Below are positions 42,685 through 53,282 of a DNA stretch of 64,000 nucleotides, in pieces (within the stretch, counting starts at the first letter, position 1; each line of letters begins with the position of its first letter). A program made the position numbers and the translations under genes. Source of the DNA: Agrypnia vestita (lineage: Eukaryota > Arthropoda > Insecta > Trichoptera > Phryganeidae); NCBI GenBank assembly GCA_016648135.1, contig JADDOH010002290.1, forward strand, positions 1 through 64,000. The letters run 5' to 3'. The notes under the pieces were generated by a model. That model made no database searches, was not told the origin of the DNA, and saw only the letters and a program-made list of their open reading frames with translations.

Positions 42685-43008
42685 TCTTTTTACTCCCTTT
42701 ATATTAACTCGTGGCGTCTGCTTGCTTGCTTGCCGTCGAAAAAACTTTGGATCGATTTTTAACCATTTTCCCGTGATCCAATCGAGCTGAAACTTTGCAA
42801 GCAGACTCGTGGCGACGATCAAGAAGATCTATCAAATTTTCGTTAAAAAAATTAATAATTATAGTATAATTTTGGATTTTTCAAATTTTAAATGGTTTTT
42901 TCATAAAATTTGTATGGAGATTCCGACGCACATGGTAGACACGAAACCCGAAAATGAGAAAGGAAGTATTATAAAAACTTGGTTTTTATGGGTTACTTTT
43001 TTTTATCT
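42685..43008 (+). repeat. MITE-like element with TACTCCCTT ends, copy 2
   Basis: Same element as 16165-16480: TTTTTACTCCCTT at the start, CCCGTGATCCAATCGAGCTG, AAACTTTGCAAGCAGACTCG, GATCAAGAAGATCTATCAAA inside, and GAGAAAGGAAGTATTATAAA at the end. Confidence 0.7.
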
Positions 43009-43089
43009 GAAATGAGTGTCTTTTTCTAACAAACATGTTTTAAGTTCAGGAAAATAAAATAAATAAATTAGTACAGAAAATAAATGTCA

Positions 43090-43215
43090 CATTCTTCTAT
43101 TCCTGCACTTTTGTTTCGACCACATTCATATATCTTTTCATGCATGCTCCTCAATCTGATAATATTTTTAACAAGGCCATCTTCCAATAGTTGGTTTATC
43201 TGAACATGCCGAATG
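43090..43215 (-). pseudogene. LINE C-terminal fossil (short)
   Basis: A reverse-strand fragment of the 45.5-kb LINE family: GCTCCTCAATCTGATAATAT, ACAAGGCCATCTTCCAATAG and TGGTTTATCTGAACATGCC match 45580-45662. Only about 120 bases remain. Confidence 0.55.
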
Positions 43216-43720
43216 AAAATTAGTTATAAACTATAAAAGAATGTGTTTAATATATGATGGCGAATAGGTTTTTTTTTGTTCATTTGTTATATTATACGTT
43301 CATAGAGATCCTTAACGAACTGTTAATAATTTTTAGTTTAAAAAAATGCATTTTTTCCATAAGATAAATCTTTACCAGCATTTGTTCATCTATTTATCAG
43401 AGATTCTAAATTCTAAATACTATACGATTCTAAATACCAATAAACTTCACGAAAAATATAATTGAGTATTTAAAAATAAGTTTTTATTACCGTATTATTA
43501 AATGACTCGCATGTGTACTTATGTATATATAAAATAAGAACTGAGGCTCCCTCATCAGACTCAAGAGCTTCTCTTCACTGATGAGGTCTACATGACTACA
43601 AAGTATTTAAAAAAAATGTCAATATGTAAGATTGTATTTGTACCTTATATTAAATTAAATAAAAATACAAAATATGGAAATTAAAAAAATATGTATGCTG
43701 GTACACGATAGGAGGAAAAA
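43216..43720. other. AT-rich DNA with an inverted CTGATGA-containing pair
   Basis: 43545-43605 has CTGATGA on both strands around AGAGCTTCTCTTC but lacks the GAAA box. It may be a decayed relative of the hammerhead pairs. No gene. Confidence 0.35.
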
Positions 43721-43723
43721 TTA

Positions 43724-44055
43724 AAAATATTGATTTTCAGGCGTATTCTAGTAGATATGTTTAATAATTCGAAAGAATATCATATATACGTTAAAATTGC
43801 TAAAGAAATCCACTTTAAAAAATAAAAAATAAGTTATATAGGTATCACTGCTAGTTACGAAAGCTATCTATACTATTTTTAAATGAGATTTTTTTCATTA
43901 ATGTGTGGATATTCTTACGATGGAGTTGGTGAACGTTCCATTGTGTAGAGTGATCACTTAAACTAGCTCGTACAGGTCGTAAGCCATCCACTTCCACTTC
44001 CATCCACTTTTTTAATCTATAAATTAGCTTCGTCTCTGTGAGACTTCTATGTTTC
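43724..44055 (-). repeat. Unclassified ~400-bp dispersed repeat, copy 2
   Basis: TTTTCAGGCGTATTCTAGTA, TGTGTGGATATTCTTACGAT, GGAGTTGGTGAACGTTCCAT, GAGTGATCACTTAAACTAGC and CTGTGAGACTTCTATG occur in the same order as at 33725 and 60400. Confidence 0.6.
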
Positions 44056-44119
44056 ATCCTCAATCAAATATGGACCTGTTGCCAAGGGTGGGAAAACAAC
44101 TCATTTTCACTGGCTTCAG

Positions 44120-44277
44120 ATTTCCCATTCATCAACCAGAGCGACTTCCGAAGCCTGCTCCGCGCCCCAGTCCCGGCCGCGGGGCGTGACCTAGCCCCGG
44201 TTGCGGCGCGCCCCCCTCGGGGGCCGACCCTGACCAGGTCCTGGGTCAGAGCCGATCGATCGGCCCACCTGTGCAAG
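44120..44277 (+). CDS. Candidate second exon of the gene starting at 35107
   Basis: A GC-rich, open stretch preceded by a pyrimidine-rich acceptor (TTTCACTGGCTTCAG|AT). Its frame continues the phase left by the donor at 35426: the split codon becomes GAT, giving ...VFDLET-D-FPFINQSDFRSLLRAP..., then a Pro/Arg/Ala-rich run and SAHLCK before AAG|GTTGAT at 44278. Without that donor the frame stops at 44331. The segment immediately follows a dispersed repeat, and an 80-codon minus frame is also open, so it could instead be a GC-rich repeat. RNA evidence would decide. Product unknown. Confidence 0.3.
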
Positions 44278-44454
44278 GTTGATCCATTCACAACGCGGAT
44301 GAACATTGATCAGGAGCTCGAGAGGGGTTGAAAGAGGAAGTCGGCGCCAATTTTAGGGGTGTTCAGTGCTCACGGTATGATCGATTTCCTGAATACGCCA
44401 AAGCACACAGGGGAAAAACTTGAATAGGGGAACCTACCTAAAATATTACCTAAT

Positions 44455-44815
44455 AAAACCAAATTAATTTATCAACTAGAAAGACATGCAGAAAAATCTA
44501 ATTCACGAAAAAGTATTAGGTTACTACTCTACAATAAAAATAAAAACTACATATAAGGTCGATTTATTCGCAGAAACGTAGAGGGTTGCTGTAGCTTAGT
44601 GGTCAGAGCACCGGCCCCAGAAAGGAGGTGACCCGGGTTCGAATCCCAGTAGTAACCTAATATTTTTTCGTGAATTAGATTTTTCTGTATGTCTTTCTAA
44701 CTGATTAATTAATTTGGTTTTAAAAATTTAGCAGAACTTTGTTCTGAAAAATTACAACTTCACAAATATGAACGTGTTCTTGAATATATTACTTAATATT
44801 TTAGTATTAGGGTAT
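44455..44815 (+). repeat. Fold-back tRNA-SINE, type A
   Basis: Arms at 44455-44529 and 44649-44721 are inverted repeats of about 73 bp. Between them lie a leader and the tRNA-like unit 44584-44657: acceptor GGTTGCT / AGTAACC, A-box AGCTTAGTGGTCAGAGC, B-box GGTTCGAATCC. The anticodon stem cannot form. It ends with the tail AAATTACAACTTCACAAATA. Confidence 0.7.
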
Positions 44816-44847
44816 TTATTTAATAAGCAGTTTTTTTTTCCATTTAT

Positions 44848-45386
44848 ACAGGGTTATTTGGAAAACATTACTATTCGCAGGACTATATTCCTGCCTTGAT
44901 TATGAGTCGAAAATGTTTAAGCAACCATGACCTAATATCAATAGTTGTGGAGATATGCGACATCAAAGTTTGCATTTTTTTAAAAATATTTCTGACTTAT
45001 TTTTTATAATACGTTGGAGTATCATTACAGAAATTTATTTTAAGAAAATTCATTTCCTTTAATACAAGTCAAATAAAATAATAAACGCTTTCGAATTCCA
45101 GTTGTAAAACATTCCTATTGGATTTTCTGCAGGGTTTTATAATTTTATTTAGCTTGCATTGAAACGAATGAATTTTTCGCAATCGATTAAAGTTACTGTA
45201 CTGATATCTCAAAGTTTAGTAAGACATAAGTCTGAAATATTCTTAAAGATGCAATCTTTGATATTGCATAACTCCAAAACTATTGATATTAGGTCATAGC
45301 TGCTTTGAACATTTTCGACTATATATATAATCGAGGCAGGAATAAAGTCCTACGAGGTTATTAATGTTTTCAAATAACCCTGTGTA
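44848..45386. mobile_element. Large palindromic DNA transposon
   Basis: Terminal inverted repeats start ACAGGGTTATTTGGAAAACA on the left and end TTTTCAAATAACCCTGT on the right. The similarity continues inwards through ATTCCTGCCT, TCGAAAATGTT, ATGACCTAATATCAATAGTT almost to the centre (about 240-bp arms). No ORF. Solo arms at 4.6, 9.9 and 33.1 kb are the same family. The superfamily is uncertain because the target duplication is not clear (a TA is possible). Confidence 0.75.
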
Positions 45387-45479
45387 TTGTTACGAGATCG
45401 TAAAATAAGAAATAATTACACGTATTCGTCGATTTTACAGTATTTTACAGCTTTTACACTAGATTTGGACGATACTAAC

Positions 45480-46100
45480 TAACTGACTAACCATCACGCC
45501 ATTTTCCGCAAGGGTAGGCAGAGAGGATTGAGCACCACACTCTTCTATCTTGGTACACCACTTTTGCTTCGGCCACATTCAAATATCTTCTCATACAAGT
45601 TCTACGGTTGTTGATGCTTTTAACAGGGCCATCCTCAAATACGTGTAGTATCTGATCATGCCAGGTCTTTCGCGGACGCCCTCATTTTCTGTTTCCTTCA
45701 ACACTCGCCCCCTTTATTTTCTTAACTTCTCCTTTCTTCGTTCAAACGTTCCACAAGACCGAACCATCTCAGCCCTCATTTCTTTATTCTATCTTCCATA
45801 CTACAGCCAGCATTACATTGACTTCTAATTTGTTCATTCCTCACTCTATCGACCAAAGATTTTCCACACCAACGTCTTAGTGACCGAATTTCCACCGCAT
45901 TCAGTCTACTTTCATTACTTTTTTGCCACTTCCAGGCTTCACTTCCATACGTTAGGGATGGGACTAGAACGCCATTATATACCGCTAGTCTTGCTTCCTT
46001 TGACAGATTCTTATTGGCCATAATTACATTTAGAGTACCATTTACTTTGTTTCCCGCAGTTTTTTCTCCTTTCGGTATCATTCTCAACCTTTAGAAGATA
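45480..46100 (-). pseudogene. LINE reverse-transcriptase C-terminal region
   Basis: A 103-codon minus frame (45776-46087) reads NKVNGTLNVIMANKNLSKEA, RLAVYNGVLVPSLTYGSEAW, NESRLNAVEIRSLRRWCGKS, RVRNEQIRSQCN. This is the thumb region: K-x-xAxxxxVLxPxLLYGSExW..RLxAxExxxLRRxxGxSxxDRxRNExIR. Downstream (to 45480) it decays through the same tail as 21418-21630. It lacks the polymerase palm. It is the longest copy of this family in the window and the reference for those at 1.0, 19.6, 21.5 and 43.1 kb. Confidence 0.8.
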
Positions 46101-46149
46101 CTAGATTGTTGTAAAACAGCCCACATGTATCTGGAATCGATGTTTTTCA

Positions 46150-46345
46150 GACTAAGTTATTCTCATAAGCTCTGGAAACATCGAGAAAGCGACATAAACT
46201 ATAAAAGCGACTAGTGCGCGCATGCGAGCGATTTTTGCACCGTAAATTTGCGTACCGTGTAATATAATCAATTGTACATTATTCAATCTACAACAGATGT
46301 GTTAAACGTATAAATATTTAATTGAAGTAAATAAAGTATGTGGAC
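46150..46345 (+). repeat. LTR-like promoter fragment, family of 3.1 kb
   Basis: GAAACATCGAGAAAGCGACA precedes ACTATAAAAGCGACTAGTGC (TATA box), then a GC-rich transcribed start and AATAAAGTATG near the end. Short copy without definable termini. Confidence 0.45.
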
Positions 46346-46431
46346 TTCAAAAATGTATATGAAATAATAATAATGGAAAATAATTAATAAAAATAAACTT
46401 GGTTTTCACCACTTTTGTATTAAAAAATATC

Positions 46432-46464
46432 AACATATTTCAGAGCCCATGGTCCCTTCATCAG
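46432..46464 (-). ncRNA. Hammerhead-ribozyme-like motif (Penelope type)
   Basis: Minus strand: CTGATGA (46458-46464), stem II AGGG / CTCT, GAAA (46438-46441), stem III ATATGT, cleavage U at 46432. Flanking GATAT and GTATC give a 5-pair stem I. Core boxes intact; stem III has one wobble. Confidence 0.6.
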
Positions 46465-46482
46465 GATACAATTGTGTTACTA

Positions 46483-46678
46483 ACATCTTCTGTTTATAGT
46501 TTTCTGGGATATTCTGCCGTGCATATGTGACCTCTCTGTCCGACGTTTCGGGTCCCATCATCAGGGCTAATGTGATGAGTGTGTCTTGAAGGAATGCCTT
46601 GCAATACCGTACTGAAGTCAGAGAGGTCACATATACATGGCAAAATGTCCCAGAAAACTATATACAGAAGATTCTGAA
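46483..46678. mobile_element. Fold-back insertion with ~55-bp arms
   Basis: Left arm 46483-46539 (CTTCTGTTTATAGTTTTCTG ... GTGACCTCTCTG) is the inverse of the right arm 46619-46677 (CAGAGAGGTCACATATACAT ... ACAGAAGATTCTG). It interrupts a Penelope-type repeat, whose sequence resumes at GGCCGTGAAAAC, as at 38349. The centre carries another hammerhead-like core. Confidence 0.6.
46542..46564 (-). ncRNA. Hammerhead-like motif with minimal stems
   Basis: Minus strand: CTGATGA (46558-46564), very short stem II (TGGGACCC), GAAA (46546-46549), stem III ACGT, cleavage C at 46542, then GG pairing with the preceding CC. Stem II has almost no loop in monomeric form, so it could fold only as a dimer or is decayed. 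Confidence 0.45.
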
Positions 46679-46689
46679 CGGCCGTGAAA

Positions 46690-48060
46690 ACTTGAGAACA
46701 GTGATACTAACAAATTAAATTTAAAAATCTAAAGATAGACAAAATATAAAAAAATATATAGGTATATGAAAAATAAATAATAATGAAATAATAATGGAAT
46801 ATTCAGTAATAGATATGTATATTGAAAAAAGTAATGAATTATTACATACATAGTTATGTATATGGAATCTAAATGGGAGTATTTTTTTTAATGTATTTTT
46901 TTATTCATTTTTCAACGATTTTGGATTTTCAATACTTTTTAATATATACAGTGCGTAGTTGATTGAGATATTTAAATCCTGCAAAAGTATAGTGATTATG
47001 CGCTGCACTGGTGTTATATTTAGGGGTGTTAACATTTATGAATGATCTTGTATTTCTTGAACGTTGTGTGCCGAAATTTTTGTTTTATTTAAACTGGATT
47101 ATTGGTTGTTTTTTCAACAGTAGGTACGCAAAATTCCTGGAATATAAGGTTGTTGTGTTGACTGTAGATTTTTTAGAATAATTTTATTATACTTTTCTCT
47201 GTCGATAGTGAATTCTATGTTTTGTAAGAGCCTCCCCTCCCAATAATTTAAATTAAATACTAGTTCTATTTATACGATCATAATAATGATTGATAAACGA
47301 ACAAGCACAGAAGAAAAAGAGAATCAGACATATGGATAATAGATCTAGAGGCGCCATGTTATGCGTCGTCTTGTATATGTTGCAACACTTTATCACTGAA
47401 TAAAAGTAATCTAACGGGCATAAAGCTGTCTTCACCGGGGATAATACAATTCACTTCGTGGCCAAGATGTGAAGAAAACATGTTTTCACAGAAGTTTTCT
47501 CGGAAAATTTCACGAATTTCCAAGAAATACAATGCTCTAAAATTTCAGGGAGGAAGTTACCCCTATTTTGAAACTCGCAGGTTTTGGATTTACTGACCAC
47601 AGAAACTGATTTATGGCTCTTCTGTAACCAGCTTTTTCCATCGCCTTCTCTCGCTCGCCACGCGAAGTACGTTTTTTGTTTATTTCATTTATTATTATTT
47701 ATTACACTTCGCACAGTTTTCAATGGCAACCCCTTCCGAAGCACGATGCCAATATTTTATTTATTTCATCCCCAATAATAATAATAATTTATAATGTCTG
47801 TCCGTATCTTCCTATCCAATAGCTGATTTAATTCCGTTTTTAAAATAAGTATGATATCTGATCTCATTATGTTGTCAAAATTAGTTTGATTTTTTGATTT
47901 TTTTTAAATAAAACGAAAACATTTACATTGTGCTTTTTTAACAAAATACTCTGAAGTAGATTTTTTTAAATATTTAAATTGACGAAAATTAAAATTAACA
48001 AGTGCATCCATTGCTATACCACATTATGTCATTGTCATTAATCATTAATCAAAATGTATT
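46690..48060. other. AT-rich DNA, nothing recognised
   Basis: Chance ORFs of 60-64 codons. No transposon ends identified. Confidence 0.4.
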
Positions 48061-48066
48061 ATTCTT

Positions 48067-48196
48067 TATGTATCAGTGTCCATCACTAACACTACCAGAT
48101 GACTCAAATAATAATAATAATAATATGAGGTATTAGAATTAAAAAAAGCATAATTCTCTATTAAATTATGTCCATCACTAACATTACCAAGACACT
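48067..48196. repeat. Pair of short dispersed repeats
   Basis: TGTCCATCACTAACACTACC (48067) and TGTCCATCACTAACATTACC (48168) bracket an AT-rich piece with (AAT)n. Further copies are at 50274 (TGTCCGTCACAAACATTACC) and, weaker, 50370. Family unknown. Confidence 0.5.
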
Positions 48197-48640
48197 ACGC
48201 TTCTCTAGATACGCGCTTAACTGGCAGCCCAAATATATATATAATAAAATTATTTCATATAACGAGACGTATAATGGCATACATATTGTCAAAAGATGCT
48301 AAAAATAAAAGGAACCGCACGTAATCGAAGATTCGCAACACTGGACATTTTATAACAAACTAGAAATCGATAGAAAACGCGACTATATCCATGAATCTTA
48401 AAAATTCTAGGATCATAGAAGTTATAGAAGCGATGCCATTGTATGCGAAACAGGCAGGGAGCGTTCCATTCCAATGAATAAAGTAACAGAGTACCTATCT
48501 GCATGCGGAATACTCCAGCAGTAAATCAGTAGACGGAGTAAACAAAATGTCACAGACAAGTGAAATATCTCAAGTGACGATTATTAATATGTGTGTCCAG
48601 TGTATTAAAGTTATAAATAAAATTTCAATTGTATTGAGTG
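48197..48640 (+). repeat. Possible LTR-like block
   Basis: GC-richer start, AGTTATAGAAGCGATGCC in the middle, and GTTATAAATAAAATTTCAAT followed by a pyrimidine-rich end. The layout resembles the LTR blocks elsewhere, but no TATA box or terminal TG/CA could be fixed. The 71-codon minus ORF is spurious. Confidence 0.3.
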
Positions 48641-49430
48641 TTTCATTTCTTCTTCCACGGTCATGAACCCGTGAGAGTATTATTTGTGGCTTTTCAAAGA
48701 TGTGAATTTCTGAAAATTACCAAAACTTAAACGGATGTTAATTGGCACTTATTAAAATATGTTGTCGCCATGGATATTTTTTTTATATATATTTCTGAAA
48801 TACCGATGTGTTTACGAATCAAAAATTGTTTTCAAACTGTACTGTTCAAACTGTTTAAAATCCGCTAACAATAATAACCCAGACAACAATATTATCTCTT
48901 AAGATTTTGTATACAACTTTGTCTGTGGTACAATTCGTATTCAGTATTGTTGTTCTGGTACAATTAACTAATGGTATAATAACAGTTTGTTGGGAAGAAT
49001 TCTAAATGTGAAAATAATAACTGGCGCAAACTGCGGCTAGAGTCAGGGCCGGCTGGAGGCAGGCGCAAAATGGTGCACCTGCACTGCGCTTAGCAAGACC
49101 CAAAATCGTTCATAAAAATAAAAAATTTAAAAACAAAGCCATAAAAACCAAGTTTTTATTTTACTCCCTTTTTTTGTAAAATATAACAACAATTAAAGAC
49201 GAATTAAAACATATAACATTACACTAAACTTACAGTACAGTAATTTAATATATTTGTAATATGTCAGATGTTTTGAGCTTTCATAAGACACTTCATGCTT
49301 TGAAAATTAAATTCTAAAAACATTTGTCAGTTAATTTAGATTTTCGAAATTCGTAGTGAAGTACCTATTATGTATACCGACGGAGTAATTCAAATTTAGA
49401 AAATATTCCGCCCCGTTATCGGGCCGCCGT
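48641..49430. other. No gene recognised
   Basis: AT-rich apart from a GC-rich patch at 49025-49090 containing CAGGGCCGGCTGGAGGCAGG, possibly a transposon end. AACCAAGTTTTTATTTTACT at 49146 resembles an end of the TACTCCCTT MITE. Confidence 0.35.
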
Positions 49431-49432
49431 TG

Positions 49433-49710
49433 CTAGTAATCAAACTTTGGTTGATTGATTTTTTTGGATGATTCCAATTTGAAAAAACCATTAAAATTTC
49501 TAAAAATCCAAAATTATGCTATAATTATTATTATTTTTAACGAAAATTTGATAGATCTTCTTGATCGTCGCCACGAGTCTGCTTGCAAAGTTTCAGCTCG
49601 ATTGGATTACGGAAAAAAGGTTTAAAATGGATCCAAAGTTTTTTCGTCAGACAAGAAGACATGTAGACGCCACGAGTTAGTATAAAGGGAATAAAAATAA
49701 AAAAATTTAA
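49433..49710 (-). repeat. MITE-like element with TACTCCCTT ends, copy 3
   Basis: Reverse copy: GATAGATCTTCTTGATCGTC, GCCACGAGTCTGCTTGCAAA, GTTTCAGCTCGATTGGATTA, ending GAGTTAGTATAAAGGGAATA. Confidence 0.7.
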
Positions 49711-50437
49711 AAAAGAGATTTTTTATCGATTATTCTGTTTTTGATTTAGGTGTTTATTGATCTATTGATTTTTGGTTATTATTTGTCAATTGTGGTACAC
49801 TTTTAAAGTGACAGAGTCGAGTGTTCAATCATATTTGATCTGTTTATTGCATACATCCATTTATGACAGTAATTCTAGAATGTCAGACCATCATTATCAA
49901 CCGTTTTATATCCATAATAGGATCACGCCCGTCTTTTTTTTCTCTGTCCATTTTTATATAAATAGTTATAATTACATTTTTGATTTATAGAAAAAACATT
50001 TAATAAATAATAATAATTAAAATAATATGACTTATCCAGTGAAAATATGTAAATAAAACTTAACAATAAACTTAATAACAGAGGGGATTTAATTTACAAA
50101 AAAATTAATAAACAAAGAAGATTAAGATGAATTAAAAAAAGAAAGCTTGAAAAGTTTTATAATACATAAAATATAAACACATTCATAAATATATACATAT
50201 GTATATTAACTAATTTACATGTATACACACACATATATACACGTATGCATCAAACATTGTTTTATACGTAATAATGTCCGTCACAAACATTACCAGAAAA
50301 CGCAAATAAGTTTGAAGTATAAGATGGGGTGTGAAAATCAAAAAAATGAATAATTGTTTATGTTATAATATCCGTCAGTAGCATCCAATAATATCTATCA
50401 CCAGGACGCTAGGTTCGTGGGCCGAAATACAATATAT
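49711..50437. other. AT-rich DNA, nothing recognised
   Basis: 72-codon plus ORF at 49772-49990 without motif; short dispersed repeats at 50274 and 50370. Confidence 0.4.
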
Positions 50438-51025
50438 TGTAAGGCTAAAAAGAATCACGCACTCATGTCAAGTGACATGAGTGTTTGAAATGATTAAAAT
50501 ACTACCGAAGATTCCAGAACGGCCTAGCATAATCTACGGCTTACGATAAATATCGAGAAACATCTCCAAAAGTCTGGAAACCGCGAGGAAGTTCTCGAAA
50601 ACGCGGGAAACGTCTGGGAATTTCAGCATTAGCGAATATAAATACGGCACACGGGAGTAAGTACGAGTCAATTGTTTTGTGAAGCGAAGGTAGTTGCTAG
50701 TCGCGAGTTGCCAGGACGGCCAGGCAAGCCGTAATTCGACAGCGAAGGTTCTGGAAAGTTCTTACATAGCGAAATAAACCGAAGCGAAATTTATAAGTGC
50801 AGAAATTGGATGGAATATTCTAGTGAATAGCGAATAAAGTGTCAAAGCGAATATAAAGTGTCTATTTACGAGTGATAAATTTGCGAAACAGTTTAATTTA
50901 AGGAATATCGTTACATTTAATAGTGTTAAGCGACTTTGTACGTTTGAATAATTCATTATTCAGTCATCAATAAATCCTGTATTAAATCCCAGCGTTTTCA
51001 TTAATTCCTCCTGCAGCCACGACAC
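50438..51025 (+). repeat. Solo-LTR-like block with TATA promoter
   Basis: Possible start TGTAAGGCTAAAAAG at 50438, an inverted repeat CACTCATGTCA / TGACATGAGTG (50460-50483), TATA box GCGAATATAAATACGGCACA near 50633-50650, GC-rich transcribed start, and CATCAATAAATCCTGTATTA near 50968-50987 as a polyadenylation signal. The TATAAATACGG core is shared with the minus-strand block at 14720-15165. No gag/pol. Confidence 0.55.
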
Positions 51026-51139
51026 GTGAAAATATAGTAAAAAATACGTCATTCTTGACGGTCTGTAGCTTATGTCATTAATTCTTAATGAATTTGGGTT
51101 ATAACATTATTATGTATGTCTCAGCGTTTTCATAAATAC

Positions 51140-51297
51140 CTATATGATATTATATTTTCGTATCTGATGAACACCTGGTGATCCAATGACCACTAGTTAA
51201 GTCCTTTTTTCATAGCGTAAGCAGTGTTCAGCTTAGTTTGAAAATAGTGAGATCATTGATGCGATTCGTATTCAGTGTGCTCATCTCTATTAAATAA
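51140..51297 (+). repeat. SINE fragment, second family
   Basis: A degraded tRNA-like part (ACACCTGGTGATCCAATGAC) followed by the family tail: TTCATAGCGTAAGCAGTGTT, CAGCTTAGTTTGAAAATAGT, CTCATCTCTATTAAA. Confidence 0.5.
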
Positions 51298-51299
51298 TA

Positions 51300-51607
51300 C
51301 TTCTTTAATTCAATTGTGAAGGGATTGCATGGTATCGCTCGCATTTTGCATAGATTTAAAATTCTTAATGGGATTGAACATTTATGTCGGATATTTTCAA
51401 GCCGCTCATTTCAAGTTTGTTCCAAACTACTGATCGAATTTCTAGTTGACTGCGTACAAATGAAAAACACAAGATAATTAAAGTATGGCGAAATGGGTCT
51501 TGCACGCGTGAATATATTCGGGCAACGCGAGGCCTGTTTTCACCCTTGCGCGAAGGCATAAATAAATACAAAGGCGCCGCAATTTTCCGGCCCTGTTTTG
51601 TATTCAC
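51300..51607 (-). pseudogene. Possible LINE polymerase fragment
   Basis: The minus frame at 51365-51607 contains LIILCFSFVRSQLEIRSVVW-NK, resembling LxxLYxSLVRSxLEYxSVVWNP of Jockey/CR1-like polymerases. The first 25 residues of the frame do not fit. Low certainty. Confidence 0.35.
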
Positions 51608-52045
51608 CCAACTGACAAATTATTGCAAAGCAGGTTACGTAATTTGAACGCAAAATAATGATTTGTTCTCGTTCTTTACGACAGTAAGCCCACGACGTAG
51701 TTTACCACAATAAATTTGCGAACTCAGAAGGATCACTTAGCAATGAATAATTATTTTATTTCGTCTTTGCCACAACGCATTTGGGAATAAAATAAAATAA
51801 TTCACTAACAGCCTTTCCTGGAAATGTTTTCAGCTTTACGTTTCTACGTGCTTGTGCGTAGGTAATTTTTCGATTAACTACTTATATTATGATTACCTGT
51901 TTGAAACTATGGGAGTTTTTACAATACTTTATTATAAGAATGCTTTATTTAAGAAATAACCCTTCCACACATGACGTGACTATGGGAAGCAAATAATCAT
52001 TAAAACAATTCAAAGTTTTTATTAATTTACCAAAAAGTGAGCACT
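51608..52045. other. No gene recognised
   Basis: Mixed composition; possibly outer parts of the LTR-like block that follows. Confidence 0.35.
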
Positions 52046-52049
52046 AGTC

Positions 52050-52755
52050 TTTATTTCTCACTATTTTGCAATTTATCACTCGCCTGTAGGACACTTTATT
52101 ATCGCTTGCTAGAATATTTCCCCACGTCAGTGAATGGTACCCACCGCTTACCCGGGATCGTTCTTAGAGCAAAAGCTTCTTTATTGGTCCTACTCAATCG
52201 TCTCCAGGTTGACATTTTTTTAATACTACTTTGCAAGACCGTGCCGCCCTGCAGCGGTCGTATAAACCGCTGTGGGACCGCACGGCCGCAGAAACAAACC
52301 ATTTACTGTCCCCACCGTGAAAAACGTCTTTATTAAAAAATAAAAGAAAATTTACATGAAATAAAGCAAAACAAGAGTCGAAATACTCAACAATAAAACG
52401 CAAACGAAATCATAACATTGTATTTAACTCTGTTTTGTTAGGTTTTGTTTTACTTATGATTTCCCCACGTCAATACGCAAGTAAGTGGTTGCATTTATTT
52501 TCAAACGTCAGGTAGGTAGTTTGCTTAATTTAACTCCACTAGTCGCATACTGAATTGCCGCTAGATATCTATGTCGCACGTCAACAATAAACTCACCCCG
52601 CTGCACTAGTTTCGTCCTTTTATATAAAACATGTTGGTTTCTTGAATATTCGAGGACTTGCTATCCATTTCTAACATTTAATCGACCCTTTCAGCTTAAC
52701 GATAGTATCCCAGACGATTCAAGAGTGCCCTAGACTATTAATAGTGTTACATAGT
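52050..52755 (-). repeat. LTR-like block (minus strand)
   Basis: On the minus strand it begins TGTAACACTATTAATAGTC (from 52752), has GTTTTATATAAAAGGACG near 52615-52632 as TATA box, and a GC-richer transcribed part down to about 52100. The far end (CACTATTTTGCAATTTATCA) resembles 14730-14750. The overlapping ORFs of 67-99 codons on both strands are unrecognised. It may be two nested LTR fragments. Confidence 0.45.
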
Positions 52756-53052
52756 GTTGTTGTCTTCAAAAAATCGCGAACGTGCGAAATTTCTCCAGAT
52801 TTAATCACCTCATTTAAATATTTTGACGTGGTCACAGTGATGGGGTTGGATTAAAACATTTCGTTAAATAATAAACTTTACCTTGATAGTATTAAGTAAA
52901 TAGTTCTTTCTGTTATTTACGAGACGTCGCTTACAGAGATCGCGTTCTGTCAAAACAGGAAAACAACTACTCGCTGACCGTCTTATGTACAACAAAATGC
53001 CCGCGGCGTGTTTTATACTTGCGCCGTTTACGTTGGCGTACTAGCATATCTA

Positions 53053-53065
53053 GAATATTCTAGAA
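53053..53065. promoter_or_regulatory. Three-unit heat-shock-element-like site
   Basis: GAA-TA-TTC-TA-GAA, exact spacing, isolated. No gene nearby; may occur by chance or belong to an LTR. Confidence 0.35.
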
Positions 53066-53282
53066 AAGAACGTGATGATCTGGGTGCTTCCAGACTCTTC
53101 TCGATCGATTGGGAATGCTACAGAGCATTAAAGATGATTTTGGATCCTTATCAACATTTTTTTTTTTAATTTTTCTGAAATATTTTAGCCGTATAATATT
53201 TTAGACATATTATTATTGTTGCATTACGTATCCAGGTGGACTATACAAAATATTGTATAGAATCTATACTCAAAAAGAAAAC

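Noticed and set aside
43545..43605. Another hammerhead pair
   Set aside because: CTGATGA is present on both strands, but the GAAA box and stem III are missing.
44064..44306. Minus-strand 80-codon ORF
   Set aside because: GC-rich shadow of the plus frame, no splice or start context.
22522..44657. tRNA-like units at 22522, 30956 and 44584 as functional tRNA genes
   Set aside because: Acceptor, D and T stems pair, but the anticodon stem cannot form in any copy, and they sit in repeated SINE bodies.
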